Part shown: piece after piece, positions 36,425 to 45,713 of the stretch | How positions within the stretch are numbered: position 1 is the first letter of the stretch | Layout: every line of letters starts with the position of its first letter | Source: Ruegeria sp. R14_0 | Lineage (GTDB): Bacteria; Pseudomonadota; Alphaproteobacteria; Rhodobacterales; Rhodobacteraceae | Assembly: GCF_017743975.1 (NCBI RefSeq) | Contig: NZ_JAGHRC010000001.1 | Span: 868,001-932,000 of the forward strand | Direction of reading: 5' to 3' | DNA: 64,000 bases | The notes under the pieces: generated by a model | Told to the model about the DNA's origin: nothing | What the model saw: the letters and a program-made list of their open reading frames with translations, nothing else | Databases searched by the model: none | Program-made: the position numbers and the translations under genes

Positions 36425-37606
36425 TCAACGGAAGTTGACGGTCTTGTTCTCGCCGTCGGTCACTTCGATCTCGCGGTAGGAACCCGCGCTTTCACCGGGG
36501 CCGATCAGCTCAACACCCGATGCTCCGACATAGTCGATGTCCTGACCTGCAGCCAGCAGTTCCAGACCCTTGGCCAGTTCACCCGGATAGATCTTTTCGC
36601 CGGGTTCGTTGGCAACATCCATGATCTTGGCACCGTATTCCGCCGGGTTGGTCGAACCCGCGGCCTGCATAGCCAGCATGAACAGGGCCGCCGCGTCATA
36701 GGATTCAGGCGAATAGGGCGACGAGCCGTCAAAGCCCGCAGCTTCGGCCATGGCAAAGTACTTTTCAGCACCTTCACCACCCGAACCGGCGATCTGACCA
36801 AACGAACCGTTCAGGTCGGGACCGACGTTCGCAGGCAGCGAGTCACCGATCATGCCGCCAGGCAGACCGAAGGTGTCGAATGCACCGCTGTCCAGCGAGG
36901 ACTGGATGATGCCCAGACCACCTTGGTCCAGATAGCCTGCCACGACCAGAATGTCGCCACCGGCCGAGGCTAGCGCGCCAACTTCGGCCGAATAGTCGGC
37001 CTTGCCGTCTTCGTGCGCGGCAACGATGGTCACTTCACCACCGGCTGCTTCGAACGAGGACTGGATCGCGTCCGCCAGACCCTTGCCGTAGTCGTTGTTG
37101 GTGTAGGTCAGCGCGATCGAGTTGATGCCGCGGTCCTGCAGGATGTCAGCCATAACCTGACCTTCGCGCGCGTCCGACGGTGCGGTGCGGAAGAACAGGC
37201 CGTTGTCTTCCATGGTCGACAGGCCGGGCGAGGTTGCCGACGGCGAGATCATCACCATGCCGTTCGGAATCGCGACGTTTTGCAGGATCGCGCCGGTGAC
37301 GCCCGAGCAGTCGCCGCCGATGATGCCCGCAACGCCGTCCGCGATCATGCGTTCACCGTTCGAGGTGGCCAGACCGTTGTCGATGCAGCCGGTGTCGGCG
37401 CGCGATGCGGTAACGGTCGAGCCGTCCAGCAGTTTGCCGGACTCGGTGACTTCGGCCATCGCCAGTTCCGCGCCGGACCCCATGGCGGGCGCCAGCGATT
37501 CAATCGGGCCGGTGAAGCCAAACAGAACGCCCAGAGTGACATCTTCGGCCAGCGCCGGACCAGCCAGCAGAGCGGATGCTGCAGTTGCTGTAAGCAGCTT
37601 TTTCAT
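36425..37606 (-). CDS. Branched-chain amino acid ABC transporter substrate-binding protein
   Basis: A 393-residue periplasmic binding protein (Peripla_BP_6 type). A signal peptide ends near residue 20 (ASALLAGPALA); LGVLFGFTGPIESLAPAMGSGAELA begins the ligand-binding fold. It continues with GIIGGDCSGVTGAILQNVAIPNGMVMISPSATSP and ALTYTNNDYGKGLADAI, typical for amino acid binding in this family. It is the first gene of the liv transcript and has the likely promoter upstream (37607-37747). The ligand cannot be fixed; urea or amide binding is possible but the cluster is liv-like. Confidence 0.9.
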   Translation of the reverse strand: MKKLLTATAASALLAGPALAEDVTLGVLFGFTGPIESLAPAMGSGAELAMAEVTESGKLLDGSTVTASRADTGCIDNGLATSNGERMIADGVAGIIGGDCSGVTGAILQNVAIPNGMVMISPSATSPGLSTMEDNGLFFRTAPSDAREGQVMADILQDRGINSIALTYTNNDYGKGLADAIQSSFEAAGGEVTIVAAHEDGKADYSAEVGALASAGGDILVVAGYLDQGGLGIIQSSLDSGAFDTFGLPGGMIGDSLPANVGPDLNGSFGQIAGSGGEGAEKYFAMAEAAGFDGSSPYSPESYDAAALFMLAMQAAGSTNPAEYGAKIMDVANEPGEKIYPGELAKGLELLAAGQDIDYVGASGVELIGPGESAGSYREIEVTDGENKTVNFR

Positions 37607-37747
37607 ATGGTTACTCCCTTATTGGAACGTATTCGTTCTGGGCAAGACCCTAGGCAAGCTGTCTGGAAAAGAAAAGTCCTAACGCAAATGTGTTTTTGCC
37701 AGAAACAATCCTATTTGTTCTTATGTACTTGTCGCTGATTTTCGGAA

Positions 37748-38857
37748 ATGGAGATTGTAATGCTGCGGGCAGTTGCGATTCTGGTCTTGTCGATTTTTGG
37801 CGGTCCAATTTATGCAGACACTCTGCAAACTTCGGCGGGTCCGGTGCGCGTGACCGCTGTCGTTCAGGGGTTGGACACGCCATGGGCCATCGGAATTCTG
37901 CCGGGTGGTGGCCTTTTGGTCACCGAACGCGACGGAGATCTTCTTTTTGTGTCGCAAGGCAAAGCGACGCGTGTGAGCGGCGTGCCCAAGGTGGAGGTGA
38001 ACGGGCAGGGAGGTTTGCTGGATGTCACGGTGGCGCGGGATTTTGCGCAATCGCGCGAAGTGTTTTTGACCTTTTCCAAGCCGCAGAGTGGAGGAGCCGG
38101 AACAGCGGTGGCCGTTGCACGGCTTTCTGACAGCGGCGCGCAACTGGAAAATGTGCGCGTCATCTTCGAGGCCGTTCCTGGCGGTTCGACCGGCCGTCAC
38201 TTCGGTTCGCGCGTGGTCGAGGCGCAGGACGGCACTTTGTTTGTGACGATAGGCGATCGGGGGGATCGTCCGACAGCACAGGACCGATCGAACCATATGG
38301 GTACCGTGATCCGCATCAACCGCGATGGCTCGGTACCTGCTGACAATCCGTTCGTAGGGCAGGCGGATATCCGGCCCGAGATCTGGTCGTATGGGCATCG
38401 AAACCCTCAGGGCGCGGGCCTCGACCGGCAGGGGCGTTTGTGGATTTCAGAACACGGCGCAAGTGGCGGTGATGAGGTTAATCTGGTTCGAGCGGGCCGA
38501 AACTATGGCTGGCCGGTGATCTCTTACGGTGTTCACTACTCGGGCCAAAAGATCGGCGAGGGCACGTCGAAACCGGGAATGGAACAACCTGAATTCTATT
38601 GGGACCCGTCCATCGCTCCTTCGGGGTTGTTGGTCTATTCCGGCAAGCTTTGGCCGGAATGGCGCGGTGATATCTTTGTCGGATCTCTCAAATTCGATTA
38701 CATCGCACGCCTTGAGGGTTCGCCGCTGCGCGAGGTCGAACAGATCAAAGGCCCGGAAACCGAACGTGTCCGGGACATCGTCGAAGCCCCCGACGGCTCG
38801 ATCTGGTTTATTTCAGTGGGTCAGGGCGCCGTTTACCAAATGATCCCGTCGGGTTAG
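37748..38857 (+). CDS. PQQ-dependent soluble aldose dehydrogenase (YliI/Asd-like)
   Basis: A 369-residue exported six-bladed beta-propeller sugar dehydrogenase of the GSDH family. A signal peptide (AVAILVLSIFGGPIYA) precedes PWAIGILPGGGLLVTERDG, GQGGLLDVTVARDF, GRHFGSRVVEAQDG, WSYGHRNPQGAGLD and WISEHGASGGDEVN, the conserved cofactor and calcium-site segments. It would oxidise aldoses in the periplasm with PQQ. No PQQ synthesis gene is in the window, so activity depends on synthesis elsewhere or uptake. ATG at 37748 or 37760 both work. It diverges from livK. Confidence 0.9.
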   Translation: MEIVMLRAVAILVLSIFGGPIYADTLQTSAGPVRVTAVVQGLDTPWAIGILPGGGLLVTERDGDLLFVSQGKATRVSGVPKVEVNGQGGLLDVTVARDFAQSREVFLTFSKPQSGGAGTAVAVARLSDSGAQLENVRVIFEAVPGGSTGRHFGSRVVEAQDGTLFVTIGDRGDRPTAQDRSNHMGTVIRINRDGSVPADNPFVGQADIRPEIWSYGHRNPQGAGLDRQGRLWISEHGASGGDEVNLVRAGRNYGWPVISYGVHYSGQKIGEGTSKPGMEQPEFYWDPSIAPSGLLVYSGKLWPEWRGDIFVGSLKFDYIARLEGSPLREVEQIKGPETERVRDIVEAPDGSIWFISVGQGAVYQMIPSG

Positions 38858-39858
38858 ACAGATAAGCGTCCGCTTTGCGCGCCACGCTCGCGATAGGGCG
38901 TAGTGTTGTAGTGCGCCCGGTAGCATTTCGAAAAATGGCTGGGTGAGGCAAAACCGCAAGCCAGCGCAACATTGATGACGCTCATATCCGTCTGCATCAG
39001 CAGGTTGCGCGCTTTGTGCAGGCGCAGCTCCATGTAGTAGCGCTTGGGTGAGCGGCTGAGATACCGACGAAACAGGCGTTCCAGCTGACGCGTGGACATG
39101 CCGACATCCTTGGCCAGAATCGAAGGCGAGATCGGCTCTTCGATGTTTTTCTCCATCATCAGGATGACCTGGCTGAGCTTTGGGTGCCGCACCCCGATCC
39201 GGGTCGGCGTCGACAGTCGCTGCGTATCCTGGTCGGTGCGAATCGATGAATAGATCATCTGATCCGCCACGGCGTTGGCCAGATCTTCACCATAATCGTC
39301 GGCAATGATCTTCAGCATCAGGTCGATGGACGAGGTGCCGCCCGCTGTGGTCATGCGGTTGCCGTCAATCTGAAAGACGGATTTGGTCAGCTCGACTTCG
39401 TCAAACTCTTCGATGAAACTGTCCGAGTTTTCCCAGTGGATCGTGGCGCGCTTGCCGTCCAGCAATCCTGCCTTTGCCAAGGTGTAAGCTGCCGTGCACA
39501 GCCCGCCGATGCGCAGACCGCGCCGCGCCTCACGCCGGACCCAGTTCAGAACGCGTTTGGTTGTTGCCAACTGAACGTCTACGCCGCCGCAGATCAGCAC
39601 AACGTCATCGCGCTGTAACTCGTTCAGATCAGAATCCAACTTGAACGTGGTCCCGGCCGAGCAGCTCATCATATCGCCGCCTTCTCCGGCCAACGTCCAC
39701 GAATAAAGCGGTTTGTCCGCCATGCGGTTGGCAATTCTCAGGCTGTCCAGTGCCGAGGCAAAAGACAGCAGGGAAAACTTGTCCAAAAGGACAAAGACGA
39801 AATGGTGAGGATTGGCCTCAGTGCCTTCCACTGTGACAACTTGGCGTTGCTCTTGCAT
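38854..39858 (-). CDS. GlxA-family AraC-type transcriptional regulator
   Basis: A 334-residue regulator with an N-terminal DJ-1/PfpI-like domain ([51 protein letters not shown]) and a C-terminal AraC-type double helix-turn-helix ([47 protein letters not shown]). Relatives such as GbdR and CdhR control glycine betaine or carnitine catabolism, so a quaternary-amine ligand is possible but unproven. It is convergent with the sugar dehydrogenase gene (4-base overlap) and divergent from DAHP synthase. Confidence 0.93.
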   Translation of the reverse strand: MQEQRQVVTVEGTEANPHHFVFVLLDKFSLLSFASALDSLRIANRMADKPLYSWTLAGEGGDMMSCSAGTTFKLDSDLNELQRDDVVLICGGVDVQLATTKRVLNWVRREARRGLRIGGLCTAAYTLAKAGLLDGKRATIHWENSDSFIEEFDEVELTKSVFQIDGNRMTTAGGTSSIDLMLKIIADDYGEDLANAVADQMIYSSIRTDQDTQRLSTPTRIGVRHPKLSQVILMMEKNIEEPISPSILAKDVGMSTRQLERLFRRYLSRSPKRYYMELRLHKARNLLMQTDMSVINVALACGFASPSHFSKCYRAHYNTTPYRERGAQSGRLSV

Positions 39859-40026
39859 GGCTTGGTGTCCTTGATTCGGCGCCGTGTTCCGTGGCGTCCG
39901 GCGTCGTTATTGCCAGCCACCATGACCAAAGCTTGTTTCCCCCGTCAAGAGGCGCAAAAGGATATGGTCAGTCTTCATATCATTTTGTATAGAGACGACC
40001 TGATTACTTCAGCGGAGATCAAAGCT

Positions 40027-41397
40027 ATGACCGAATGGCAAAAAACGAACTGGCGCAACAAGCCCCGGGTTCAGATGCCAGATTATACCGACGCGGCCGC
40101 GCTGGCCAAAGTCGAGGCTCAGCTTTCACAGTATCCCCCGCTGGTCTTTGCGGGCGAAGCACGGCGTCTCAAGCAACATCTGGGTGCCGCCGGTCGCGGC
40201 GAGGCCTTCCTGTTGCAGGGCGGGGATTGTGCTGAAAGCTTTGAACAATTCAGTGCGGATGCGATCCGGGACACGTTCAAGGTAATGCTGCAGATGGCGA
40301 TGGTTTTGACCTATGGCGCCAAGGTGCCGGTGGTCAAAGTGGGCCGCATGGCCGGCCAGTTTGCCAAACCACGCAGTGCCCCGACCGAGGTGGTGGATGG
40401 CGTCGAGCTGCCCAGTTATCGCGGTGACATCATCAACGAACTGGCCTTCACACCCGAAGCGCGCATTCCGAATCCCGGTAAGATGCTGCAGGCCTACACG
40501 CAGGCTGCTGCGACGCTGAACCTTCTGCGCGCCTTTTCGACCGGTGGTTTCGCCGATATGAGCATGGTGCATTCGTGGACGCTTGGCTTCACGGATGAAC
40601 AGGACGTTCAGAAATACTCGGAAATCGCGGACCGTATTCAGGACACCATTGATTTCATGGGGGCTGCTGGCATTACGGCTGACACCACCCATGAATTCTC
40701 GACCGTGGAGTTCTACACCAGCCACGAAGGTCTGCTGCTGGAATATGAAGAGGCGCTGACCCGCCTTGATTCGACCTCTGGCAACTGGCTTGCCGGGTCC
40801 GGTCACATGATCTGGATCGGCGACCGGACGCGTCAGCCGGACGGGGCTCATGTCGAATTCTGCCGTGGCGTGCTGAACCCGATTGGTCTGAAATGTGGTC
40901 CGACCACGACGGCAGAGGACCTCAAGGTTCTGATGTCCAAGCTGAACCCGGAAAACGAAGAGGGTCGCCTGACCCTGATCGCGCGTTTCGGTGCAGGCAA
41001 AGCCGGTGAGCATCTGCCGCGTCTGGTCAAGGCCGTGAAAGAAGAAGGTGCCAAAGTCACTTGGGTCTGCGATCCGATGCATGGCAACACGATCAAGTCG
41101 GCAACCGGGTACAAAACCCGCCCGTTCGACTCGGTCCTGCGCGAAGTGCGCGATTTCTTTGGTGTACATCAGTCAGAAGGCACCATCCCCGGTGGCGTGC
41201 ATTTCGAGATGACCGGTCTGGACGTCACCGAATGCACCGGCGGTGTTCGTGCGGTGACCGAAGAGGACCTGTCTGATCGCTACCACACCGCTTGCGACCC
41301 GCGCCTGAACGCGTCGCAATCGCTGGAGCTTGCTTTCCTTGTTGCCGAAGAGCTGACAAACCTGCGCCGCAACGGCAGCAAGCGCGCAGCCAGCTAA
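40027..41397 (+). CDS. Class II 3-deoxy-7-phosphoheptulonate synthase
   Basis: A plant-type (class II) DAHP synthase, 456 residues, first step of the shikimate pathway. [13 protein letters not shown] begins it. The metal-binding cysteine is in [33 protein letters not shown] and [10 protein letters not shown] segments follow, with [14 protein letters not shown] near the end. ATG at 40027 follows a GGAG and fits the family start; the frame extends to 39802 but that part would cross the divergent promoter. A strong terminator follows at 41418. Confidence 0.96.
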   Translation: MTEWQKTNWRNKPRVQMPDYTDAAALAKVEAQLSQYPPLVFAGEARRLKQHLGAAGRGEAFLLQGGDCAESFEQFSADAIRDTFKVMLQMAMVLTYGAKVPVVKVGRMAGQFAKPRSAPTEVVDGVELPSYRGDIINELAFTPEARIPNPGKMLQAYTQAAATLNLLRAFSTGGFADMSMVHSWTLGFTDEQDVQKYSEIADRIQDTIDFMGAAGITADTTHEFSTVEFYTSHEGLLLEYEEALTRLDSTSGNWLAGSGHMIWIGDRTRQPDGAHVEFCRGVLNPIGLKCGPTTTAEDLKVLMSKLNPENEEGRLTLIARFGAGKAGEHLPRLVKAVKEEGAKVTWVCDPMHGNTIKSATGYKTRPFDSVLREVRDFFGVHQSEGTIPGGVHFEMTGLDVTECTGGVRAVTEEDLSDRYHTACDPRLNASQSLELAFLVAEELTNLRRNGSKRAAS

Positions 41398-41417
41398 GTT
41401 TTTTTCGAAAGAAATGA

Positions 41418-41450
41418 AAAGGCGGGCTGAAATGGCCCGCCTTTTTCTTT
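41418..41450. terminator. Bidirectional terminator after DAHP synthase
   Basis: AAAGGCGGGC (41418-41427) pairs with GCCCGCCTTT (41435-41444) around a 7-base loop, followed by TTCTTT and preceded by A-rich sequence. It serves the convergent PAS-protein gene as well. Confidence 0.9.
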
Positions 41451-41452
41451 GC

Positions 41453-42127
41453 TTAATCGTCCCGCGAGACAACCAACCGCAGATGTGAGCGGGGACGTTC
41501 AAACCGTTCTTGTTCCTCGGCAAACCCGGTCTCAAGAATTTGCGGTTGTGATTGTGGCGTCTGAACCTCTGACACCGGGCGAAGGTTGTCTTCGGAAAGT
41601 GCAAAGCGCCGCGGCGTTGCGCCTATTGCACCATCGCTGACCATAACGCCGAGAATGCGGCTGACGTCGCCCAGATCGCTTCGGAGCGGTAACAGGATCA
41701 TCCGAGCCTGTAGCTGAACGCGTCCCATACGACCCGCAGAGGTCAGGTTCAAATGGGCAATCGCCGGTTGGGCAAAGACCTGTTCCGAGATCTCTTTGAC
41801 CCGATCCCGCGCGCTGGCTTCGAAAAAGGCGGTCAGAGGCATGCCACGCACCTCCATCCCGGCCAGCTTGTTCAAATGGCTGCCCGCAAGACGAAATCGC
41901 GTCAGTCCGGGGGCAATACGTTCCAAAACAAACGTGTATTCCAGGATGTTCTCAAGCCCGCGCGGGTCAATTTGTGACCGCATGGGAACGCGGTCACCGG
42001 TCAGAAGTGCGGTCCAATAGGCCTCGGCCTGTCGGATGGGCGAAAGGCTGCGCCCGCTGTCTAAACGATCCATTGCGACGATCTTCCCAAAACTTGACCC
42101 GAAACCGTTCACGAAAATGGTTTTCAT
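41453..42127 (-). CDS. PAS-domain protein (PAS_5-type)
   Basis: A 224-residue cytosolic protein with a PAS_5-like domain over about residues 25-170 (RQAEAYWTALLTGDRVPMRSQIDPRGLENIL; FRLAGSHLNKLAGMEVRGMPL; LLPLRSDLGDVSRILGVMVSDG). The C-terminus is a polar tail. No output domain follows, so it would act by binding partners or as a small-molecule sensor. The family is widespread in alphaproteobacteria with unclear roles. I chose ATG at 42127; GTG at 42136 is possible. It is convergent with DAHP synthase. Confidence 0.82.
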   Translation of the reverse strand: MKTIFVNGFGSSFGKIVAMDRLDSGRSLSPIRQAEAYWTALLTGDRVPMRSQIDPRGLENILEYTFVLERIAPGLTRFRLAGSHLNKLAGMEVRGMPLTAFFEASARDRVKEISEQVFAQPAIAHLNLTSAGRMGRVQLQARMILLPLRSDLGDVSRILGVMVSDGAIGATPRRFALSEDNLRPVSEVQTPQSQPQILETGFAEEQERFERPRSHLRLVVSRDD

Positions 42128-42371
42128 TACTATCACCCTGGCGTCTATCGACCGTCATTTTCCTAAAATGCGAACGACTGGGGACCTCTGACAGAGACCA
42201 GCGTGCGCAGGTGTAAGATTGACGCGGGTTGATTCAATTTTGGAGCAAATCTTTAACGAATGGTTAACGACTGGCGAACAAAGCCAAAGTCAGCAAACTC
42301 TTGCCCTAACCGCGCAGTTCGCATTAGGTGCGCCCAGCAAACTGAAACGGGCAGCTATTGAAAGGGCAGGC

Positions 42372-43262
42372 ATGATAAAATCCATGACCGGTTTCGCCTC
42401 GGGTAAAGGGGTGTTTGGACCTCATAGCTGGACGTGGGAGCTGCGCAGTGTCAACGGCAAGGGCCTGGACATGCGTTTGCGTGTGCCGGAATGGCTGACC
42501 GGGCTTGAGGCGGCGCTGCGCGCTGAAATGTCAAAGCAACTAAGCCGGGGCAACGTGACGCTGTCGCTGCGCCTGAGCCGGGATGAATCCCAACCCGACC
42601 TCGTCCTGAACGAAGCCGCAATGGGAGCTGTTCTCGAGGCCGTGGCCCGCACGCAAGAGATGGCCATTGCCCGCGATGTGACGCTGGCACCCTCGTCGGC
42701 GGCAGATCTGGTCGCGCTTAAGGGAATGTTGGATGCGGGCAGCGAAGTCGATGATCCCGGCCCGTTGGTGGCGCAGTTGACGACCGAATTCGCAGGTTTG
42801 TTGGCCGACTTTATCGAAATGCGCCAGACCGAAGGCCGGGCATTGGCCGCAATTCTGCAAGAACAGCTTGGTCAGGTTGCGACCCTGACCGCCCAAGCCG
42901 CAGACTTGGCTGAACAGCGCAAAGACAAGATGGCCGAGGCATTGCGGGACAACTTGGCCCGCGTGATGGACAATGCCCAAGGGGCCGATCCTGATCGCGT
43001 CGCACAGGAACTGGCGCTGATTGCCGTCAAGGCGGATATCACAGAAGAGATCGACCGCCTGAAAGCGCATGTTGTGGCGGCACGTGATTTGCTGGCGCAG
43101 GATGCACCGGTTGGGCGCAAGCTGGATTTCCTGATGCAGGAATTCAATCGCGAGGCAAACACGCTGTGTTCAAAGGCGCAAAGCGCGGACCTGACGGCAG
43201 TTGGCCTTGAGTTGAAGGCCGTAATAGATCAGATGCGCGAGCAAGTGCAGAACGTAGAATAA
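42372..43262 (+). CDS. yicC: YicC family protein (endoribonuclease-like)
   Basis: A 296-residue YicC-family protein with N-terminal [13 protein letters not shown] and [20 protein letters not shown], and a C-terminal domain with [21 protein letters not shown] and [17 protein letters not shown], both diagnostic. E. coli YicC is reported as an endoribonuclease acting on RNA such as RyhB. The frame is open back to 42219, but the family start is ATG 42372 with AAAGGGCAGG before it. It is followed 16 bases later by gmk, the common yicC-gmk pairing. Confidence 0.95.
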   Translation: MIKSMTGFASGKGVFGPHSWTWELRSVNGKGLDMRLRVPEWLTGLEAALRAEMSKQLSRGNVTLSLRLSRDESQPDLVLNEAAMGAVLEAVARTQEMAIARDVTLAPSSAADLVALKGMLDAGSEVDDPGPLVAQLTTEFAGLLADFIEMRQTEGRALAAILQEQLGQVATLTAQAADLAEQRKDKMAEALRDNLARVMDNAQGADPDRVAQELALIAVKADITEEIDRLKAHVVAARDLLAQDAPVGRKLDFLMQEFNREANTLCSKAQSADLTAVGLELKAVIDQMREQVQNVE

Positions 43263-43278
43263 CCACAGGAGCACGCAA

Positions 43279-43920
43279 ATGGCGGATCGACGCGGTCTTT
43301 TAATCATTCTGTCCTCGCCTTCGGGGGCGGGTAAATCGACCCTGGCCAAGCGGCTGATGCAGTGGGATTCCGATTTAGAGTTCTCGGTCTCGGCCACCAC
43401 GCGTGCGCCACGCCCGGGCGAAGAACATGGTCGCGAGTATTACTTTCTGAGCGAGGATGAGTTCCGTCAGCAAGTCTCTGAAGGCCAGATGCTGGAGCAC
43501 GCGCATGTGTTCGGCAATTTCTACGGCTCGCCCGCAGGTCCGGTGCGCGACTCGATCAACGCCGGGCGTGACGTCCTTTTTGACGTGGACTGGCAGGGCG
43601 AAGTGCAGATCCGTAACTCGGACCTTGGTAAGCACGCGCTGTCGATCTTTATCTTGCCGCCGTCCATCCCCGAACTGCGCCGCAGGCTGGAAAGCCGCGG
43701 GCAGGATAGCGAAGACGTCATCGCCAAGCGCATGCTGAAAAGCTGGGATGAGATCAGCCACTGGGGCTATTACGACTATGTGCTGATAAATGACGATTTG
43801 GATGCGACCGAGGAAAAGCTGAAAACCATCGTCAGCGCCGAGCGTATGCGCCGTATCCAGCAACCCACGTTGCAACAGCATGTCCGAACCCTGCAGAATG
43901 AATTCGAAGGTACGTCATGA
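43279..43920 (+). CDS. gmk: Guanylate kinase
   Basis: Gmk, 213 residues, phosphorylates GMP to GDP. The P-loop is [13 protein letters not shown], the GMP-binding segment is [20 protein letters not shown], and [11 protein letters not shown] plus [19 protein letters not shown] follow. Length is typical. It comes directly after yicC and its stop overlaps the next gene's ATG by 4 bases (ATGA), coupling it to a carbonic-anhydrase-like protein. Confidence 0.97.
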   Translation: MADRRGLLIILSSPSGAGKSTLAKRLMQWDSDLEFSVSATTRAPRPGEEHGREYYFLSEDEFRQQVSEGQMLEHAHVFGNFYGSPAGPVRDSINAGRDVLFDVDWQGEVQIRNSDLGKHALSIFILPPSIPELRRRLESRGQDSEDVIAKRMLKSWDEISHWGYYDYVLINDDLDATEEKLKTIVSAERMRRIQQPTLQQHVRTLQNEFEGTS

Positions 43921-44441
43921 CGATCTATGCTTTGGGTGAACACGCACCGCAAATCCACGAAGACACTTGGGTCGCGCCGGACGCCAATCTGATCGGCAAA
44001 GTGGTGCTGGAACAGGGGGCCTCGGTCTGGTTCGGCTGCACAATCCGCGCGGACCACGAAGAAATTCGCGTGGGCGAAGGCAGCAACGTGCAGGAAAACT
44101 GCGTCATGCATATTGATGCCGGGTTCCCTCTGACTATTGGCAAGAACTGCACCATTGGTCACAAGGTCATGCTGCATGGTTGCACGATTGGAGAGAACAC
44201 TCTGATCGGGATGGGTGCCATTGTTCTGAACGGGGCGAAGATCGGTAAGAACTGTCTGATCGGGGCAGGGGCCTTGATCACGGAAGGTAAAGAGATCCCT
44301 GATAACTCTCTGGTCATGGGCTCACCGGGCAAGGTGGTGCGGGAATTGGATGAAGCGGCGGCGCAAAAGATCACGTTCAGCGCGCTGCATTATCAGCAGA
44401 ACATGCGCAAGTTTCGCGAAACTTTGACATCCCTGCCTTAG
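43917..44441 (+). CDS. Gamma-class carbonic anhydrase family protein
   Basis: A 174-residue left-handed beta-helix protein of the gamma carbonic anhydrase (YrdA/PaaY) family. Zinc-ligand histidines are visible in [13 protein letters not shown] and [12 protein letters not shown]; hexapeptide repeats run through the middle, and a C-terminal helix ends it. Members may be active anhydrases or CoA-thioester-related. It overlaps gmk by 4 bases and precedes phoR by 22 bases, with no obvious functional tie to either. Confidence 0.9.
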   Translation: MTIYALGEHAPQIHEDTWVAPDANLIGKVVLEQGASVWFGCTIRADHEEIRVGEGSNVQENCVMHIDAGFPLTIGKNCTIGHKVMLHGCTIGENTLIGMGAIVLNGAKIGKNCLIGAGALITEGKEIPDNSLVMGSPGKVVRELDEAAAQKITFSALHYQQNMRKFRETLTSLP

Positions 44442-44463
44442 GTCGTCCGCAAATCTGTCGAAA

Positions 44464-45519
44464 GTGTCTGAAATGCCCCAAGATCTGCTTGCCGAAATGA
44501 TCTCGGCCGTTCCCATGCCTGCACTCATGGTGGATCAGACCGAACGGATCATCGCTGCCAATACGGACGCCAAGACGCTATTGGGCCAAAACATCGAAGG
44601 TCGCCACTATGCGACCATTCTGCGCCAGCCGCAGGTCATCGACGCGATGGAACAGAGCTTGCGCACAAAAGGCCCTGCCAAAACCCGGCATTTGGCCAAT
44701 GATGGTGCCCAGGATACGGCGTTCGAGGTTCAGTGCCGGTATATGAAGGGTGTAGGTGCAGTAGAGGGCGGTGCGGTCATGGCCGTGTTTCAGGATGTGA
44801 CCCATCTAGAGCAGGCAAGCCAGATGCGTCGGGATTTTGTCGCCAATGTCAGCCATGAGTTGCGCACGCCGTTGACCGCTTTGATGGGGTTCATCGAAAC
44901 ACTGCGCGGTCCGGCGCGGGACGATGTCGCCGCGCGTGAGCGGTTCCTGCAGATCATGACGGATGAGGCCAACCGTATGAACCGGCTGGTGGGCGATCTG
45001 CTGTCGCTGAACCGTGTCGAAAGCGAAGAGCGGGTCCGGCCGAAAGAACAGGTCGAGCTGATAGGGTTATTGCAGTCCACGTTGAACTCTCTGCGACCAC
45101 TGGCCGAGAATGCCAGCGTCACCCTCACGCTGGATGCGCCGTCCGAACCGATTACGTTGACCGGTGACAGCGACCTGTTGCGTCAGGTTTTTACCAACCT
45201 GATCGAAAACGCGATCAAGTATGGCGGTAGCGGCGGCGTTGTGGATGTACGGTTGACCTCATCCGAACGGGACACCGCGATGCGAGGCCCGGCCGTGCGT
45301 GTACAGATTTGTGACAAGGGACCGGGAATCGATGCCGTTCATCTGCCGCGTTTGACCGAGCGATTCTATCGCGCGGACAGCCATAGGTCGCGCGAGCTGG
45401 GTGGAACCGGGCTTGGCCTGGCAATCGTGAAGCATATCGTTAACCGCCACCGTGGTCGGTTGCGCGTGGAAAGCGATTTGGGCAAGGGCTCTGTTTTCAC
45501 AGTAATTCTGCCACGTTGA
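44464..45519 (+). CDS. phoR: Phosphate-regulon sensor kinase PhoR (no transmembrane segment)
   Basis: PhoR, 351 residues. It has an N-terminal PAS domain (about 10-115, PMPALMVDQTERIIAANTDAKTLLG), a dimerisation helix with phosphorylatable His131 in FVANVSHELRTPLTAL, and an ATPase domain with N box FTNLIENAIKYGG, G1 CDKGPGIDA and G2 LGGTGLGLAIVKH. No transmembrane helix is visible, unlike E. coli PhoR, so it is probably soluble and senses through PstSCAB-PhoU. The start is GTG at 44464; ATG at 44473 would also serve. The response regulator phoB is 6.7 kb downstream after pstSCAB-phoU. Confidence 0.93.
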   Translation: MSEMPQDLLAEMISAVPMPALMVDQTERIIAANTDAKTLLGQNIEGRHYATILRQPQVIDAMEQSLRTKGPAKTRHLANDGAQDTAFEVQCRYMKGVGAVEGGAVMAVFQDVTHLEQASQMRRDFVANVSHELRTPLTALMGFIETLRGPARDDVAARERFLQIMTDEANRMNRLVGDLLSLNRVESEERVRPKEQVELIGLLQSTLNSLRPLAENASVTLTLDAPSEPITLTGDSDLLRQVFTNLIENAIKYGGSGGVVDVRLTSSERDTAMRGPAVRVQICDKGPGIDAVHLPRLTERFYRADSHRSRELGGTGLGLAIVKHIVNRHRGRLRVESDLGKGSVFTVILPR

Positions 45520-45602
45520 TGTGTACGTTTTCCAAGTGGCCGCTGTTCGGTGGGATCAACTTTACGCATCGTCAAGTTAAGAAACCCTAAGTAAATCGTG
45601 AC

Positions 45603-45631
45603 TTGTCATAAAGCTGTTACATACCTGTCAC
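45603..45631 (+). promoter_or_regulatory. Pho box (three repeats) upstream of pstS
   Basis: Three 7-bp direct repeats lie at exact 11-bp spacing: TTGTCAT (45603-45609), CTGTTAC (45614-45620) and CTGTCAC (45625-45631). This is the PhoB-binding arrangement (CTGTCAT units, 4-bp gaps). It predicts strong induction of pstSCAB-phoU-phoB on phosphate starvation. Confidence 0.92.
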
Positions 45632-45713
45632 AAAAGGCTTACGCACGGCACTTAGGGGTGCCCGCAGGATCATCATGGGGGTGATCACAATCAAACTTTT
45701 CAGGGAGACTGAA

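Noticed and set aside
42219..42371. 51-residue N-terminal extension of YicC
   Set aside because: The family begins [11 protein letters not shown] and a Shine-Dalgarno precedes 42372; the upstream part lies in the intergenic promoter area.
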